This document shows positions 1 through 7,028 of a stretch of DNA of 33,981 nucleotides, piece by piece. Origin of the DNA: Steroidobacter sp. (GTDB lineage Bacteria; Pseudomonadota; Gammaproteobacteria; Steroidobacterales; Steroidobacteraceae); assembly GCA_025929585.1 (NCBI GenBank), contig JAICPY010000040.1:1-33981 (forward strand), in the 5' to 3' direction. The notes under the pieces are model-generated. The model did not search any database, was not told where the DNA came from, and saw only the letters and a program-made list of their open reading frames with translations. The translations under genes and the position numbers were made by a program. Positions within the stretch are counted from its first letter, which is position 1. Every line of letters starts with the position of its first letter.

Positions 1-746
1 ACGATATCGAGCGGCATCAAGCGATCCTCAGTGCCGACGAGAATTAGAATCGGAGCCTGAATCGGAGCGATGTTGGATCGAACCACCTCGGCATCCAGTT
101 TCATGCTCGCATAGTCCGGACGTTTTGCGTCGGTCGGCACTGTAAATCCCAAGAACCAGATTGGTGCCGGCGCACCTGCGATGACAGCTTTCAATGTCGG
201 CACCTTCGATGCCAGAAACATCACCAGATTGCCGCCTAGGCTGACGCCGTAGAGGCTGACCTGCTTGGGATCGACATAGGAAAGTGAGCTCACCTGCTCG
301 ATCACAGCAATGCCGTCGTCGATTGCCGTGACGAGCCCCTGCTGCGAAGGCACATTCATCAAGTTGTATTCTCCGCCACGATAGTCGGCCACGGCGACGA
401 CGAAGCCTTCTTGCAGAAAGCGCTCCCACACCGGACCGCCGTGATCGCCGCGCGACCACCCGACAAGCTGTTCCATGCCGCGACCACCCGGCGCACCGTG
501 AAACACGATGATCGCGGGAAACGGACCGTCGCCTTTCGGTTTGCGGATGGCTGCTGCGATATAGACACCATCCTTCGCCTTGGTATAGGTCTGCTGAACA
601 GGCGATACCTTTTCGCTTACGACATGAATGTATTCGTCATGCGGCACAGCATCAGCGCTTCCTTCGTAGCGCACGATTTCCGCGTGCGCACCAGCACTGC
701 GGAATGCGAAGAACGCAATGAGCGAGATGAACGAGAGAGCTTTCAT
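1..746 (-). CDS. Exported alpha/beta hydrolase, 3' end outside window
   Basis: The frame stays open from an ATG at 746 to the window edge, giving 248 residues of an incomplete protein. Residues 1-22 look like a Sec signal peptide (hydrophobic run, then AGAHA). The alpha/beta-hydrolase signature is visible: an oxyanion-hole segment HGAPGG at about 83-88, the nucleophile elbow GVSLGG with Ser169, and a likely acid Asp241 in the GTEDRLMPLD segment. The catalytic His should lie beyond the edge. This fits the dienelactone hydrolase/prolyl oligopeptidase-like class of periplasmic esterases or peptidases; the substrate cannot be told. There is no clear Shine-Dalgarno; a short AT-rich dyad (AAAAATC/GATTTTT, 751-765) lies just before the start. 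It lies downstream of the enolase-superfamily gene on the same strand, separated from it by the heptad array. Confidence 0.85.
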   Translation of the reverse strand, partial: MKALSFISLIAFFAFRSAGAHAEIVRYEGSADAVPHDEYIHVVSEKVSPVQQTYTKAKDGVYIAAAIRKPKGDGPFPAIIVFHGAPGGRGMEQLVGWSRGDHGGPVWERFLQEGFVVAVADYRGGEYNLMNVPSQQGLVTAIDDGIAVIEQVSSLSYVDPKQVSLYGVSLGGNLVMFLASKVPTLKAVIAGAPAPIWFLGFTVPTDAKRPDYASMKLDAEVVRSNIAPIQAPILILVGTEDRLMPLDI

Positions 747-792
747 ATGGAAAAATCCGATTTTTAGGAAAGCCGCTTAGTTGAGCAGGCAC

Positions 793-880
793 GTTGACTG
801 TTGACGGTTGACAGCCGGAGCAAGACTCTTGTCTGACCGTCAACGGTCAACGGTCAACCGTCAACGGTCAACCGTCAACC
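793..880. repeat. Inverted heptad array 1 (GTTGACN / GTCAACN)
   Basis: The left arm holds three tandem GTTGACN heptads (793-813). After a spacer of about 25 bases the right arm holds six tandem GTCAACN heptads (839-880), the reverse complement of the left unit. The seventh base varies (T, G, A on the left; G or C on the right). The array sits between the stop of the enolase-superfamily gene and the start of the hydrolase. It can form several alternative hairpins in register steps of 7. Confidence 0.9.
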
Positions 881-891
881 GCCAACCAAGT

Positions 892-2187
892 CTACAGAGA
901 CGTCACAACTTCCTGCTTCACGATCTTGGTTTCATCGAGCTCGATGCCGAAGCCAGGTTGCTCGGGAAGCGTGACCAACCCATTCGTGGGACTGAAGGCA
1001 TTTTTCATGAAATGCAGTTTCTCCGGAACGTAGTTGATCAGGTATTCACCCATCGGACAGACCGAGGGCGACTGGCTTGCGACGATATGCAATGCCGCGT
1101 GAACATTGTGACAGTGAGGAATGACCTTCACGCCGTGCGCGGAGGAGAGCGTACAAATCTTCATGACTTCGCTGACGCCGCCGCACCACTCAGGATCGGC
1201 CTGTACGTAATGGAGCGCATCGGCTTTGAGAAATTGCTCGACTTCCCACCGATTGTAGAAGTGCTCGCCGGTTGCGATCGGAATGGATGTCGCTTTGCTC
1301 AAACGAGCGAAACTTTCGACATCCGCTACGGGAACGGCTTCTTCTAGGAAGTACGGATGGAACCGCTCGACTTGGCGGCACCAGTCGATCGCGTACTGTA
1401 GATCCCAGCCTTGATAGGCATCGAACATGAGCGCGACGTCATCGCCGACGGCCTCGCGAAGCGAGCGTACCAATGCGACGTTCAGATCCATGCCTTTCGC
1501 CCCGTCGCTCGGACCGTAACCCAGAAACCACTTCTGATGGATGTAACCTTCGCTCTTGAGCTGTGCAGCTCGCTTGGCAGCTGCCTCGGGTTCGATCGAA
1601 AATCCCAAGCAACTACCGTACACGCGCACGGGCTTCTGAGTCGGCCCTCCCAGCAGCCGGAATACCGGAGTATTGAAATAGCGCGCTCGCAAGTCCCATA
1701 GAGCGTTGTCCAGATAGCTGATCGCCATCATGTAGTGGCTGGCGCGCGAATGACGATTGGAGCGATACATCTGATCCCATAGTCGCTCGACTGCCAATGC
1801 ATCTTGACCGATCAATAGCGTTCGTAGTGGCCCCAAGATCACTGGCAGCGCTTCCTTGTCCACCATTCCGTACAGGCCTTCGGCACCGCCTTTGGTGCGG
1901 ATGCGAACATAGTACTGCGTCAACGATGCTTGCTCGCTACGTGGATTAGGCGCATCGCGGTACACGGGTGGCCGTCGGTCTTCGTAGAGATGAAGAGGCT
2001 GTACCTGATGCTGGCGATTTCTGCCCCGCGTGACTTGGTGTGTGCCGGTCAGGCGAAGAATCTCGACTTCGCTGATGACCAGGTCTGCCGATGAGAAGGA
2101 CGCTGCGAAAAGGTCTTGGAGATACAGCGGCAAGCAGCTCAGGGCGGAAAAGGTAGCGGCGTTGTGCAGGAAACTGCGACGGTCCAT
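892..2187 (-). CDS. Tat-exported enolase-superfamily (mandelate racemase/sugar-acid dehydratase-like) enzyme
   Basis: This 431-residue protein has the two-domain fold of the mandelate racemase/muconate lactonizing group. These enzymes abstract a proton alpha to a carboxylate and usually dehydrate or epimerise sugar acids. Likely Mg ligands are Asp256 (MFDAYQG), Glu282/283 (LEEAVP) and Glu308 (GEHFYN). His358/His360 (PHCHNVH) and Lys219 (HQKWF) are candidate acid/base residues. The N-terminus, MDRRSFLHNAATFSALSCLP, has a twin-arginine motif followed by a hydrophobic stretch, implying folded export to the periplasm. The ATG at 2187 is preceded by an AGGA ribosome site. The exact substrate is unknown; galactonate, rhamnonate and related dehydratases are the nearest classes by motif. 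A dyad at 2227-2259 lies just upstream. Confidence 0.85.
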   Translation of the reverse strand: MDRRSFLHNAATFSALSCLPLYLQDLFAASFSSADLVISEVEILRLTGTHQVTRGRNRQHQVQPLHLYEDRRPPVYRDAPNPRSEQASLTQYYVRIRTKGGAEGLYGMVDKEALPVILGPLRTLLIGQDALAVERLWDQMYRSNRHSRASHYMMAISYLDNALWDLRARYFNTPVFRLLGGPTQKPVRVYGSCLGFSIEPEAAAKRAAQLKSEGYIHQKWFLGYGPSDGAKGMDLNVALVRSLREAVGDDVALMFDAYQGWDLQYAIDWCRQVERFHPYFLEEAVPVADVESFARLSKATSIPIATGEHFYNRWEVEQFLKADALHYVQADPEWCGGVSEVMKICTLSSAHGVKVIPHCHNVHAALHIVASQSPSVCPMGEYLINYVPEKLHFMKNAFSPTNGLVTLPEQPGFGIELDETKIVKQEVVTSL

Positions 2188-2226
2188 TGTTTTCCTTCAG
2201 GGCATCGTGATGTCAGACCGCCGAAG

Positions 2227-2259
2227 CTTGTTTGATGTTAGCCGGACTAGTCAAACAAG
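2227..2259. promoter_or_regulatory. Dyad in divergent intergenic region, candidate operator
   Basis: CTTGTTTGA (2227-2235) and TCAAACAAG (2251-2259) are perfect inverted 9-base arms, 24 bases apart centre to centre. They lie between the divergent starts at 2187 and 2356. The placement suits a dimeric repressor controlling one or both genes, but no regulator gene is adjacent. It could also be a chance hairpin. Confidence 0.4.
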
Positions 2260-2355
2260 AAATCTGAACGGGAGGGAGCGGTGATAAAGTGCCGCGGTAG
2301 TGACGGAACAACAGGATTCCGAAAGACCCTAAAGCCTCAGCGGAGAACGATCGAT

Positions 2356-3156
2356 ATGACCCGTATCTTTTGCTTTGTCCTCTTGACGGTCTTGGCTCAG
2401 ATGAGCCGGGCGGACGGATTTGTCTGGCCGAACGGAGCTCGAGGCGCGGTCAGTCTCTCCTATGACGATACGCTCAATAGCCAGTTGGACAATGCCGTCC
2501 CTGTGTTGGATAAACATGGTATCAAAGCATCGTTCTATCTCATCTTGTCCTCTCCCGTGTTGTTCGATCGGCTCGATGAATGGCGAGCGTTGGCGAAGAG
2601 CGGCCATGAGTTAGGCAATCATACGATCTACCACCCATGTTCCGCGTCCCGGCCGGGAAACGACTGGGTGCGGCCTCACAACGACATGGACAAGCGCACG
2701 GTCGAACAGATGCTCGATGAGGTCCGAACGGCGAACACGTTCCTGAAGGCCATCGATGGACGAACGGAACGTACTATGACGCTTCCATGTGGAGACGTGG
2801 TGACCAGCGATGGCAGCTACGTGCCGGCCGTGAAAAACATGTTTGTAGCCATCAAGGGGGCTGAAGAGAACCTGCCCGCCGGATTCTCTATCTATGATGT
2901 GCCGAGTGGCTTGAGCGGCAAAGAGTTGATCGCGATCGTACAGCGTGCTGCAAAAAACGGCGGTATGGCGAATATCATCTTTCACGGCATCGGCGGTGAC
3001 CATCTTTCGGTGTCCGCTGAGGCCCATCAGGAGCTGGTGGCGTATCTGAGCGCCAATCGACAGACGTACTGGACGGACACGTACCTCAACATCATGAAGT
3101 ACGTCCGGGATCGGATGCCGCGGGCCAAGAACCAAACTCCGCTGTCGGCCAACTAG
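2356..3156 (+). CDS. Secreted polysaccharide deacetylase (NodB-like)
   Basis: The start at ATG 2356 is chosen over an upstream in-frame GTG at 2281. It opens a clean signal peptide (MTRIFCFVLLTVLAQMSRA, then DGFVW) and has GGAG about 10 bases before it. The 266-residue product carries NodB-type metal motifs: SYDDT at 35-39 (catalytic base Asp37, metal Asp38) and GNHTIYHP with His89 and His93 as metal ligands. LPCGD and IIFHGIGGDH near the C-terminal half match later NodB motifs. Family members remove N- or O-acetyl groups from polysaccharides such as chitin, peptidoglycan or exopolysaccharide; the substrate here is unknown. It is followed on the same strand by an envelope protein. Confidence 0.82.
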   Translation: MTRIFCFVLLTVLAQMSRADGFVWPNGARGAVSLSYDDTLNSQLDNAVPVLDKHGIKASFYLILSSPVLFDRLDEWRALAKSGHELGNHTIYHPCSASRPGNDWVRPHNDMDKRTVEQMLDEVRTANTFLKAIDGRTERTMTLPCGDVVTSDGSYVPAVKNMFVAIKGAEENLPAGFSIYDVPSGLSGKELIAIVQRAAKNGGMANIIFHGIGGDHLSVSAEAHQELVAYLSANRQTYWTDTYLNIMKYVRDRMPRAKNQTPLSAN

Positions 3157-3324
3157 GGGCATAGCCGGCGCCGATCAGAAAACCCTTGAACTGGGACCTG
3201 GTTCCCCCCTGCTGACGGACGCCTTCGATTTAATCAGGGTATGACTGCGGAACCGCGCGCCCGCCTTTTTCCTTTTGTAAGGAGAGGATGTGGTGCTCTC
3301 GGTATTCTGCGACAGGAGAACTCT

Positions 3325-4383
3325 GTGCCGTGGGCGGCCAAGAAGATCTATTACGGGGTCGTTTTGTTATGGATCATCGGTTGCTGGAGTCAAGTGGCCG
3401 CCGAGGATCTGTTATTGCCGAACGCTTCGCTCGAGGAGACAGCGGAACCAGAATCGGCCGTTGAACCCCCGCAAGATGCTTGGGCCGATCGTGCTCACGG
3501 AAAGCTGCACAAGTTCTTGTGGCGTTCAGCCATGGAGGTGGACAGCTGGTTTGGTGCGAACGAACCTGAGCAGGTTTATGCCGACGAAACGCTCGGCACG
3601 ATCACGCCTATCGTCCTGTGGGACGAGTACAACGGTTTCAGTCAACGCTTTCGCTTTCGGGTGAAGATGCCGCTGCCGCACTTGGATGAGCGCTATAACG
3701 CTTTCATCGGCACGTTCGGCCGCGACGAGTTCGTCACCGAACGCGATCCGCAGTCCGGCGCCATACCTCGCCAGCGTACCGGCGGTGGAATCGAGGAAGA
3801 TCAAACATTGCTTGGTATTCAGTACCGGCAGCGCGAGGAGGGCGCCCGCTTCGAAGCCGATGCCGGCATTCGCATTCGATCGCCTGTCGATCCATTCGTG
3901 AAAGGCGGCTACCGATTCGAGTTCGATGCGCCGAACCATATCCTGGTGAGCTTGCGAGAGACAGGCTTCTGGCAGAACAGCGAAGGCTTCGGGCTCACTA
4001 GCCGGGTGGATGTGGAACGCGCATTGGCTATCGATTCGCTCATTCGCTGGACGGCGTCCGGCACGATCTCACAAGAGTCAGAAGGTGTTCGCGGTTACAC
4101 GGCATTGACCCTGTATCGAGCGTTGCCGCGCGAGCGGGCGATCGCAGGTCAAATCTTCACCTCCGGCGAGTTCGATGCCGCCGTACCGCTAGGGGAATAT
4201 GGAATCCGAGTCGCGTACCGTCAGCGCCTGTTCCGCGATTGGCTCGTCGTTGAATTGCGCCCAAGTGTTACGTGGCCGAAGGATCGTCCCGAGGAACCGC
4301 GCAAGCCGAGCTGGGGTTTGGGCATCGGCTTCGAGATGTCATTCGGTCTGGATGAATTCCAAGCCCGCCCAGTAACGTTCTGA
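3325..4383 (+). CDS. Envelope protein of unknown function, beta-strand rich
   Basis: I do not recognise the family. The GTG at 3325 is preferred over an in-frame ATG at 3241: AGGAGA lies 6 bases before it, and the product then begins with an export signal (VPWAAKKIYYGVVLLWIIGC). The signal can be read in two ways: a lipobox IIGC with Cys20 (outer-membrane lipoprotein) or signal peptidase I cleavage after QVAA. The 352-residue product has many alternating polar/hydrophobic stretches (for example FSQRFRFRVKMPLP and the C-terminal GLGIGFEMSFG), suggesting an outer-membrane barrel or porin-like sheet. It lies 168 bases after the deacetylase and converges with the aldo-keto reductase gene only 13 bases away. 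Confidence 0.7.
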   Translation: MPWAAKKIYYGVVLLWIIGCWSQVAAEDLLLPNASLEETAEPESAVEPPQDAWADRAHGKLHKFLWRSAMEVDSWFGANEPEQVYADETLGTITPIVLWDEYNGFSQRFRFRVKMPLPHLDERYNAFIGTFGRDEFVTERDPQSGAIPRQRTGGGIEEDQTLLGIQYRQREEGARFEADAGIRIRSPVDPFVKGGYRFEFDAPNHILVSLRETGFWQNSEGFGLTSRVDVERALAIDSLIRWTASGTISQESEGVRGYTALTLYRALPRERAIAGQIFTSGEFDAAVPLGEYGIRVAYRQRLFRDWLVVELRPSVTWPKDRPEEPRKPSWGLGIGFEMSFGLDEFQARPVTF

Positions 4384-4396
4384 CACCACGAGCCAA

Positions 4397-5281
4397 TTAA
4401 TTCACTGCTTTCAGCCTAAGGCTGGCCGCCGCAACATTCTCTTCGAGATGATCGATCGAGGAGGTGCCCGGGATCGGCAACATCACCGACGAGCGTGCGA
4501 GCAACCAGGCGATGGCCGCTTGCGCGGCGCTGACCTTATGATCTCGTGCGAGCTGCGCAAGCTCCGCGAGCTTAGGAGTGTTCGCACTGGCGTGATCGCC
4601 TGCCGCTAGCGGATACCATGGAATGAAGGCAAGCCCATTTTGCTCGCAGTAGTCGATCACATCGTCGTAGCGCCTGTCGCTCGCGTTGTAGCGATTCTGC
4701 ACCGACACGATGGGGACGACATTTGCGCCTCTTTGCAAATCTGAAACGCTGAAATTCGAGACGCCGACGTGGCGGATCTTGCCTTCGAGCTGAAGCTTGG
4801 CCAGCTCGCCGAGCGAGTCCTCGAGCGGTACGTTGTGATCGATGGCATGCAGCTGATAGAGATCAATCCGTTCCACGCGCAGGCGGCGCAGACTGGCTTC
4901 GCATGCCTGCCGCAAATGCCCAGGCGTCGCGTTGCGCACCCATTCGTTCGGCCCAGGACGAGTAAGTCCGCCCTTCGTTGCGACGATGAGATCGCGTGGG
5001 TACGGATGCAAGGCTTCCGCAATCAATTGCTCGCTGATGTCCGGTCCATAGGAATCGGCGGTGTCGATGAAGTTCACGCCAAGCTCGACGGCGCGACGCA
5101 AAACTCGAACGGCGGCGGTGCGATCTTTCGGCTCACCCCACGCACCTGATCCAGTAATGCGCATCGCACCGAAGCCCAAACGGCTCACGGTGATATCGCC
5201 TCCGATGGTGAGGCTGCCGGCTGCATTTGCCGAAGCGGCGGGTTGCTGCATGCATTGGAATCCCTCGATCTGCCCCATCAT
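4397..5281 (-). CDS. Aldo-keto reductase
   Basis: The 294-residue protein is an NADPH-dependent aldo-keto reductase of the (beta/alpha)8 type, reducing aldehydes or ketones in the cytoplasm. The catalytic tetrad is visible as Asp73 and Tyr78 (DTADSY), Lys103 (ATKGG) and His145 (QLHAID). The cofactor-binding end is seen in the IPGTSS segment near the C-terminus. Its ATG at 5281-5279 overlaps the TGA of the upstream FMN reductase (5280-5278) as ATGA, so the two are almost certainly translationally coupled. A second ATG follows immediately (5278) and a third ten codons in. Substrate unknown; pairing with a flavin reductase suggests a carbonyl or quinone detoxification role. Confidence 0.9.
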   Translation of the reverse strand: MMGQIEGFQCMQQPAASANAAGSLTIGGDITVSRLGFGAMRITGSGAWGEPKDRTAAVRVLRRAVELGVNFIDTADSYGPDISEQLIAEALHPYPRDLIVATKGGLTRPGPNEWVRNATPGHLRQACEASLRRLRVERIDLYQLHAIDHNVPLEDSLGELAKLQLEGKIRHVGVSNFSVSDLQRGANVVPIVSVQNRYNASDRRYDDVIDYCEQNGLAFIPWYPLAAGDHASANTPKLAELAQLARDHKVSAAQAAIAWLLARSSVMLPIPGTSSIDHLEENVAAASLRLKAVN

Positions 5282-5838
5282 TGGCCGCCTAAGTGATCAC
5301 GCACCCATGCGATGTATTGATCGAGCCAACCCTGCAAGAACTTGCGCGATTCCGCGTTGGCGATCGCGCCGGAAGGATCAAAGAACGAATCGTCCACTTT
5401 GAGGAAGACTTCCGGTTGACCGAGCGTCGGCATGTTGAGGTAGGCCAAACTGTTCCGCAGATGCTGCTGCGAGACAGCAGTGCCGATTTGGCCGATGGAG
5501 GCACCTAGCACTCCTGCTGGCTTACCGTCCCATGCACTCTGACCATAGGGCCGCGATGCGTGGTCGATTGCATTCTTCAACACACCAGGAACCGAGCGAT
5601 TGTATTCGGGCGTAACGAAGATCACGCCGTGTGAGGCTTTGATTTCGCTTTTGAGCCGCTTCACGGACTCTGCCTGATTCGCATCATCGTCTTGGTTGTA
5701 CAACGGCAGATCGTCGATCTTCAGTTGCTTGAAGGCGACCTCTTGTGGCGCGAGCTTGGTCAGCGCGCCGGCGAGTTTCAGGTTGTAAGAATCGCGACGA
5801 AGACTGCCGACGAGAACGGCGATCTGGTACTGGCTCAT
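5278..5838 (-). CDS. NAD(P)H-dependent FMN reductase (ChrR/YieF-like)
   Basis: The 186-residue protein has the flavodoxin-like fold of the NADPH-dependent FMN reductase family, with the FMN-phosphate loop GSLRRDSYN at 11-19 and the PEYNRSVPG motif followed by LKNAIDHAS. E. coli YieF/ChrR has the same motifs; those enzymes reduce quinones, chromate or FMN by two-electron transfer. The ATG at 5838 has an AGGAGA ribosome site 6-7 bases upstream. It is the first gene of a two-gene unit with the aldo-keto reductase. The upstream region holds a heptad array, an octad array and a GGTAT/ATACC cluster. Confidence 0.9.
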   Translation of the reverse strand: MSQYQIAVLVGSLRRDSYNLKLAGALTKLAPQEVAFKQLKIDDLPLYNQDDDANQAESVKRLKSEIKASHGVIFVTPEYNRSVPGVLKNAIDHASRPYGQSAWDGKPAGVLGASIGQIGTAVSQQHLRNSLAYLNMPTLGQPEVFLKVDDSFFDPSGAIANAESRKFLQGWLDQYIAWVRDHLGGQ

Positions 5839-5877
5839 GACTGTCTCCTGGACACCAATGCCGCTATTTATGCGGCG

Positions 5878-5951
5878 GGTGACGGTTGACAGTTGACGGT
5901 TGACGGCCGGCGTTGGCGCCTCATCGGACGGTCAACCGTCAACAGTCAACT
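5878..5951. repeat. Inverted heptad array 2 (GTTGACN / GTCAACN)
   Basis: The left arm is GGTGACG (5878-5884) followed by three GTTGACN heptads (5885-5905). The right arm is three GTCAACN heptads (5931-5951). The spacer is 25 bases. The edge GCCGG after the left arm is shared with array 1, so homology extends slightly beyond the heptads. The leading GGTGACG links this unit to the GTGAC-type array at 31058. Confidence 0.9.
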
Positions 5952-5984
5952 CTCTAACTACGGGCGGCTACTTTTTAGGCACCG

Positions 5985-6010
5985 GGTATATTGAATACCT
6001 TGATCGGTAT
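5985..6010. promoter_or_regulatory. GGTAT-ATACC-GGTAT cluster, candidate operator
   Basis: GGTAT (5985-5989), ATACC (5995-5999) and GGTAT (6006-6010) form two overlapping inverted repeats with 5- and 6-base spacers. The cluster lies about 150-170 bases upstream of the FMN reductase start. Overlapping dyads of this type occur at operators of redox-sensing repressors, but no regulator gene is adjacent, so this is tentative. Confidence 0.3.
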
Positions 6011-6027
6011 GGAGGTTCCGTAGAGGG

Positions 6028-6122
6028 AGGTGATCAGGTGATGAAGTGATGAGCGACAGAAGGCCGTGCCGCGAATCTTCCGCTGTCCATATCACTTTAT
6101 CACCTTATCACCTCATCACTTT
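6028..6122. repeat. Inverted octad array (AGGTGATN / ATCACCTN)
   Basis: The left arm is three tandem octamers AGGTGATC, AGGTGATG, AAGTGATG (6028-6051). The right arm is four tandem octamers ATCACTTT, ATCACCTT, ATCACCTC, ATCACTTT (6091-6122). The spacer is 39 bases. The architecture matches the heptad arrays but the word length is 8 and the core is GTGAT. Confidence 0.88.
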
Positions 6123-6305
6123 CCGTCTCACCCACACTCGCATCCCGTCTCACACGATCCATTGCAGGTCGTGTACAAGCGGTAGCGAAGAAATAGACAA
6201 TGAGGATCGAAGCCGGTGAAACGATCCCGTGCCGGTTGCGGTGTGGAATCGGTGATAGATAGAGCTGAAGCCGAGATTTCAGGCGAGTCACGCATGGCGA
6301 GCATC

Positions 6306-6360
6306 TCAAAGTGATAGGGGTGGACCTATCACTTGAGTAACGCGAAGGCAGCTCCGCGTT
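6306..6360 (-). terminator. Two adjacent hairpins after the EthD-like gene
   Basis: Reading on the minus strand past the EthD-like stop, the first stem is AACGCG/CGCGTT (6339-6360). The second is a perfect 10-base stem AAGTGATAGG/CCTATCACTT (6309-6334) with a 6-base loop. Neither has a long T-run, so they may be weak or factor-assisted terminators, or mRNA 3'-end protectors. Confidence 0.4.
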
Positions 6361-6392
6361 TCACTTCGAGGCTATTCGATGTGCGGCGCGTC

Positions 6393-6701
6393 TCAGGCTG
6401 GCTTCGAGTCGAACATCAACAACTCCACGCCGGCTTGCGCGAAATTTGCCAAATCGCCGGCGGCCGCTTGTCCTTCAGGAGAGCCTAGGCCCCGCTTCAG
6501 GGCATCCAGCGAATCGAAGGTCAATACGGCCACGAGCTCGTAAGATGAGTCGCCTTGAGGCGTGGAGACCGGACCTGCGCTGATTCGATAGTCGCGTAGT
6601 CCAGGGATTTTCTTCGCCAACGGAGCATGGGTAGCACTGTAATGGGAGTGGAACGCGGCTGTGTTCTGCGCCTTCTTATAGAGCACCACGAGCTGAGCCA
6701 T
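6393..6701 (-). CDS. EthD-family small protein
   Basis: The 102-residue protein resembles the EthD/dimeric ferredoxin-like fold family, with an N-terminal beta strand (QLVVLYKK), the HYSATHAPLAKKIPGLRDY segment and a C-terminal strand (GVELLMFDS). EthD proteins are small dimeric barrels found beside oxidation pathways; their biochemical role is poorly defined. The ATG at 6701 has AGGAGAG about 8 bases upstream. It follows fdsD by 71 bases on the same strand, so it may be the last gene of the formate dehydrogenase transcript or have its own promoter. Confidence 0.78.
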   Translation of the reverse strand: MAQLVVLYKKAQNTAAFHSHYSATHAPLAKKIPGLRDYRISAGPVSTPQGDSSYELVAVLTFDSLDALKRGLGSPEGQAAAGDLANFAQAGVELLMFDSKPA

Positions 6702-6772
6702 CTGAATCTCTCCTTAGCTTTAGAGTTGTTGAAGAATCGAGCAGGTATTGGAAGTGCTCGAGCAGATTTCCG

Positions 6773-7006
6773 CTATTTTCCTTGCGCGGCCGCTTCTTGG
6801 GCGAGTGCCTCCACCGCGGAGCGAACGATGCCGTTCAACCCTTCGCCGCCCGCGCGATAGTGCGCAATGATTTGTGCGCGCATGCGCGGATCCCAGAATC
6901 GTTTGATGTGCGCCAATATGTGCTGCGTGGCTTCGTTCTGATCAGGCTCCGCTGCGAAGAAATGGCCGATGTCATTCGCCATGCGGACAAGGTATTCGCT
7001 GTGCAT
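6773..7006 (-). CDS. fdsD: NAD-dependent formate dehydrogenase, delta subunit
   Basis: This 77-residue protein matches the small delta subunit of soluble NAD-dependent formate dehydrogenases. Its features are MANDIGHFF, the ATQHILAHIKRFWDPRMRAQI segment typical of the family, and an Ala-rich tail. The delta subunit is needed for assembly or stability of the FdsABG complex. It is the last of the five fds/fdhD genes, 22 bases after fdhD, in the usual order G-B-A-C-D. The start is ATG 7006; an internal ATG at 6982 also fits, as no clear ribosome site separates them. Confidence 0.9.
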   Translation of the reverse strand: MHSEYLVRMANDIGHFFAAEPDQNEATQHILAHIKRFWDPRMRAQIIAHYRAGGEGLNGIVRSAVEALAQEAAAQGK

Positions 7007-7028
7007 AGTGCAACGTACTTAGGTGATG

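Larger units (their letters stand above)
5839..6392. other. 554-base intergenic region rich in inverted repeats
   Basis: I see no convincing gene here; the longest frame (6100-6309, minus) has biased composition and no recognisable motif. In order the region contains heptad array 2 (5878-5951), a GGTAT/ATACC/GGTAT cluster (5985-6010), octad array (6028-6122), a direct repeat CCGTCTCAC (6123-6131 and 6145-6153) and two hairpins (6306-6334 and 6339-6360) beyond the end of the EthD-like gene. Confidence 0.7.

Noticed and set aside
793-880. CRISPR-like repeat array
   Set aside because: Repeats are 7 bases, contiguous and inverted between arms, with no spacers and no cas genes.
6100-6309. 69-residue minus-strand open frame
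   Set aside because: It covers part of the octad arm and a hairpin-rich region, with Arg-rich composition and no motif or ribosome site.
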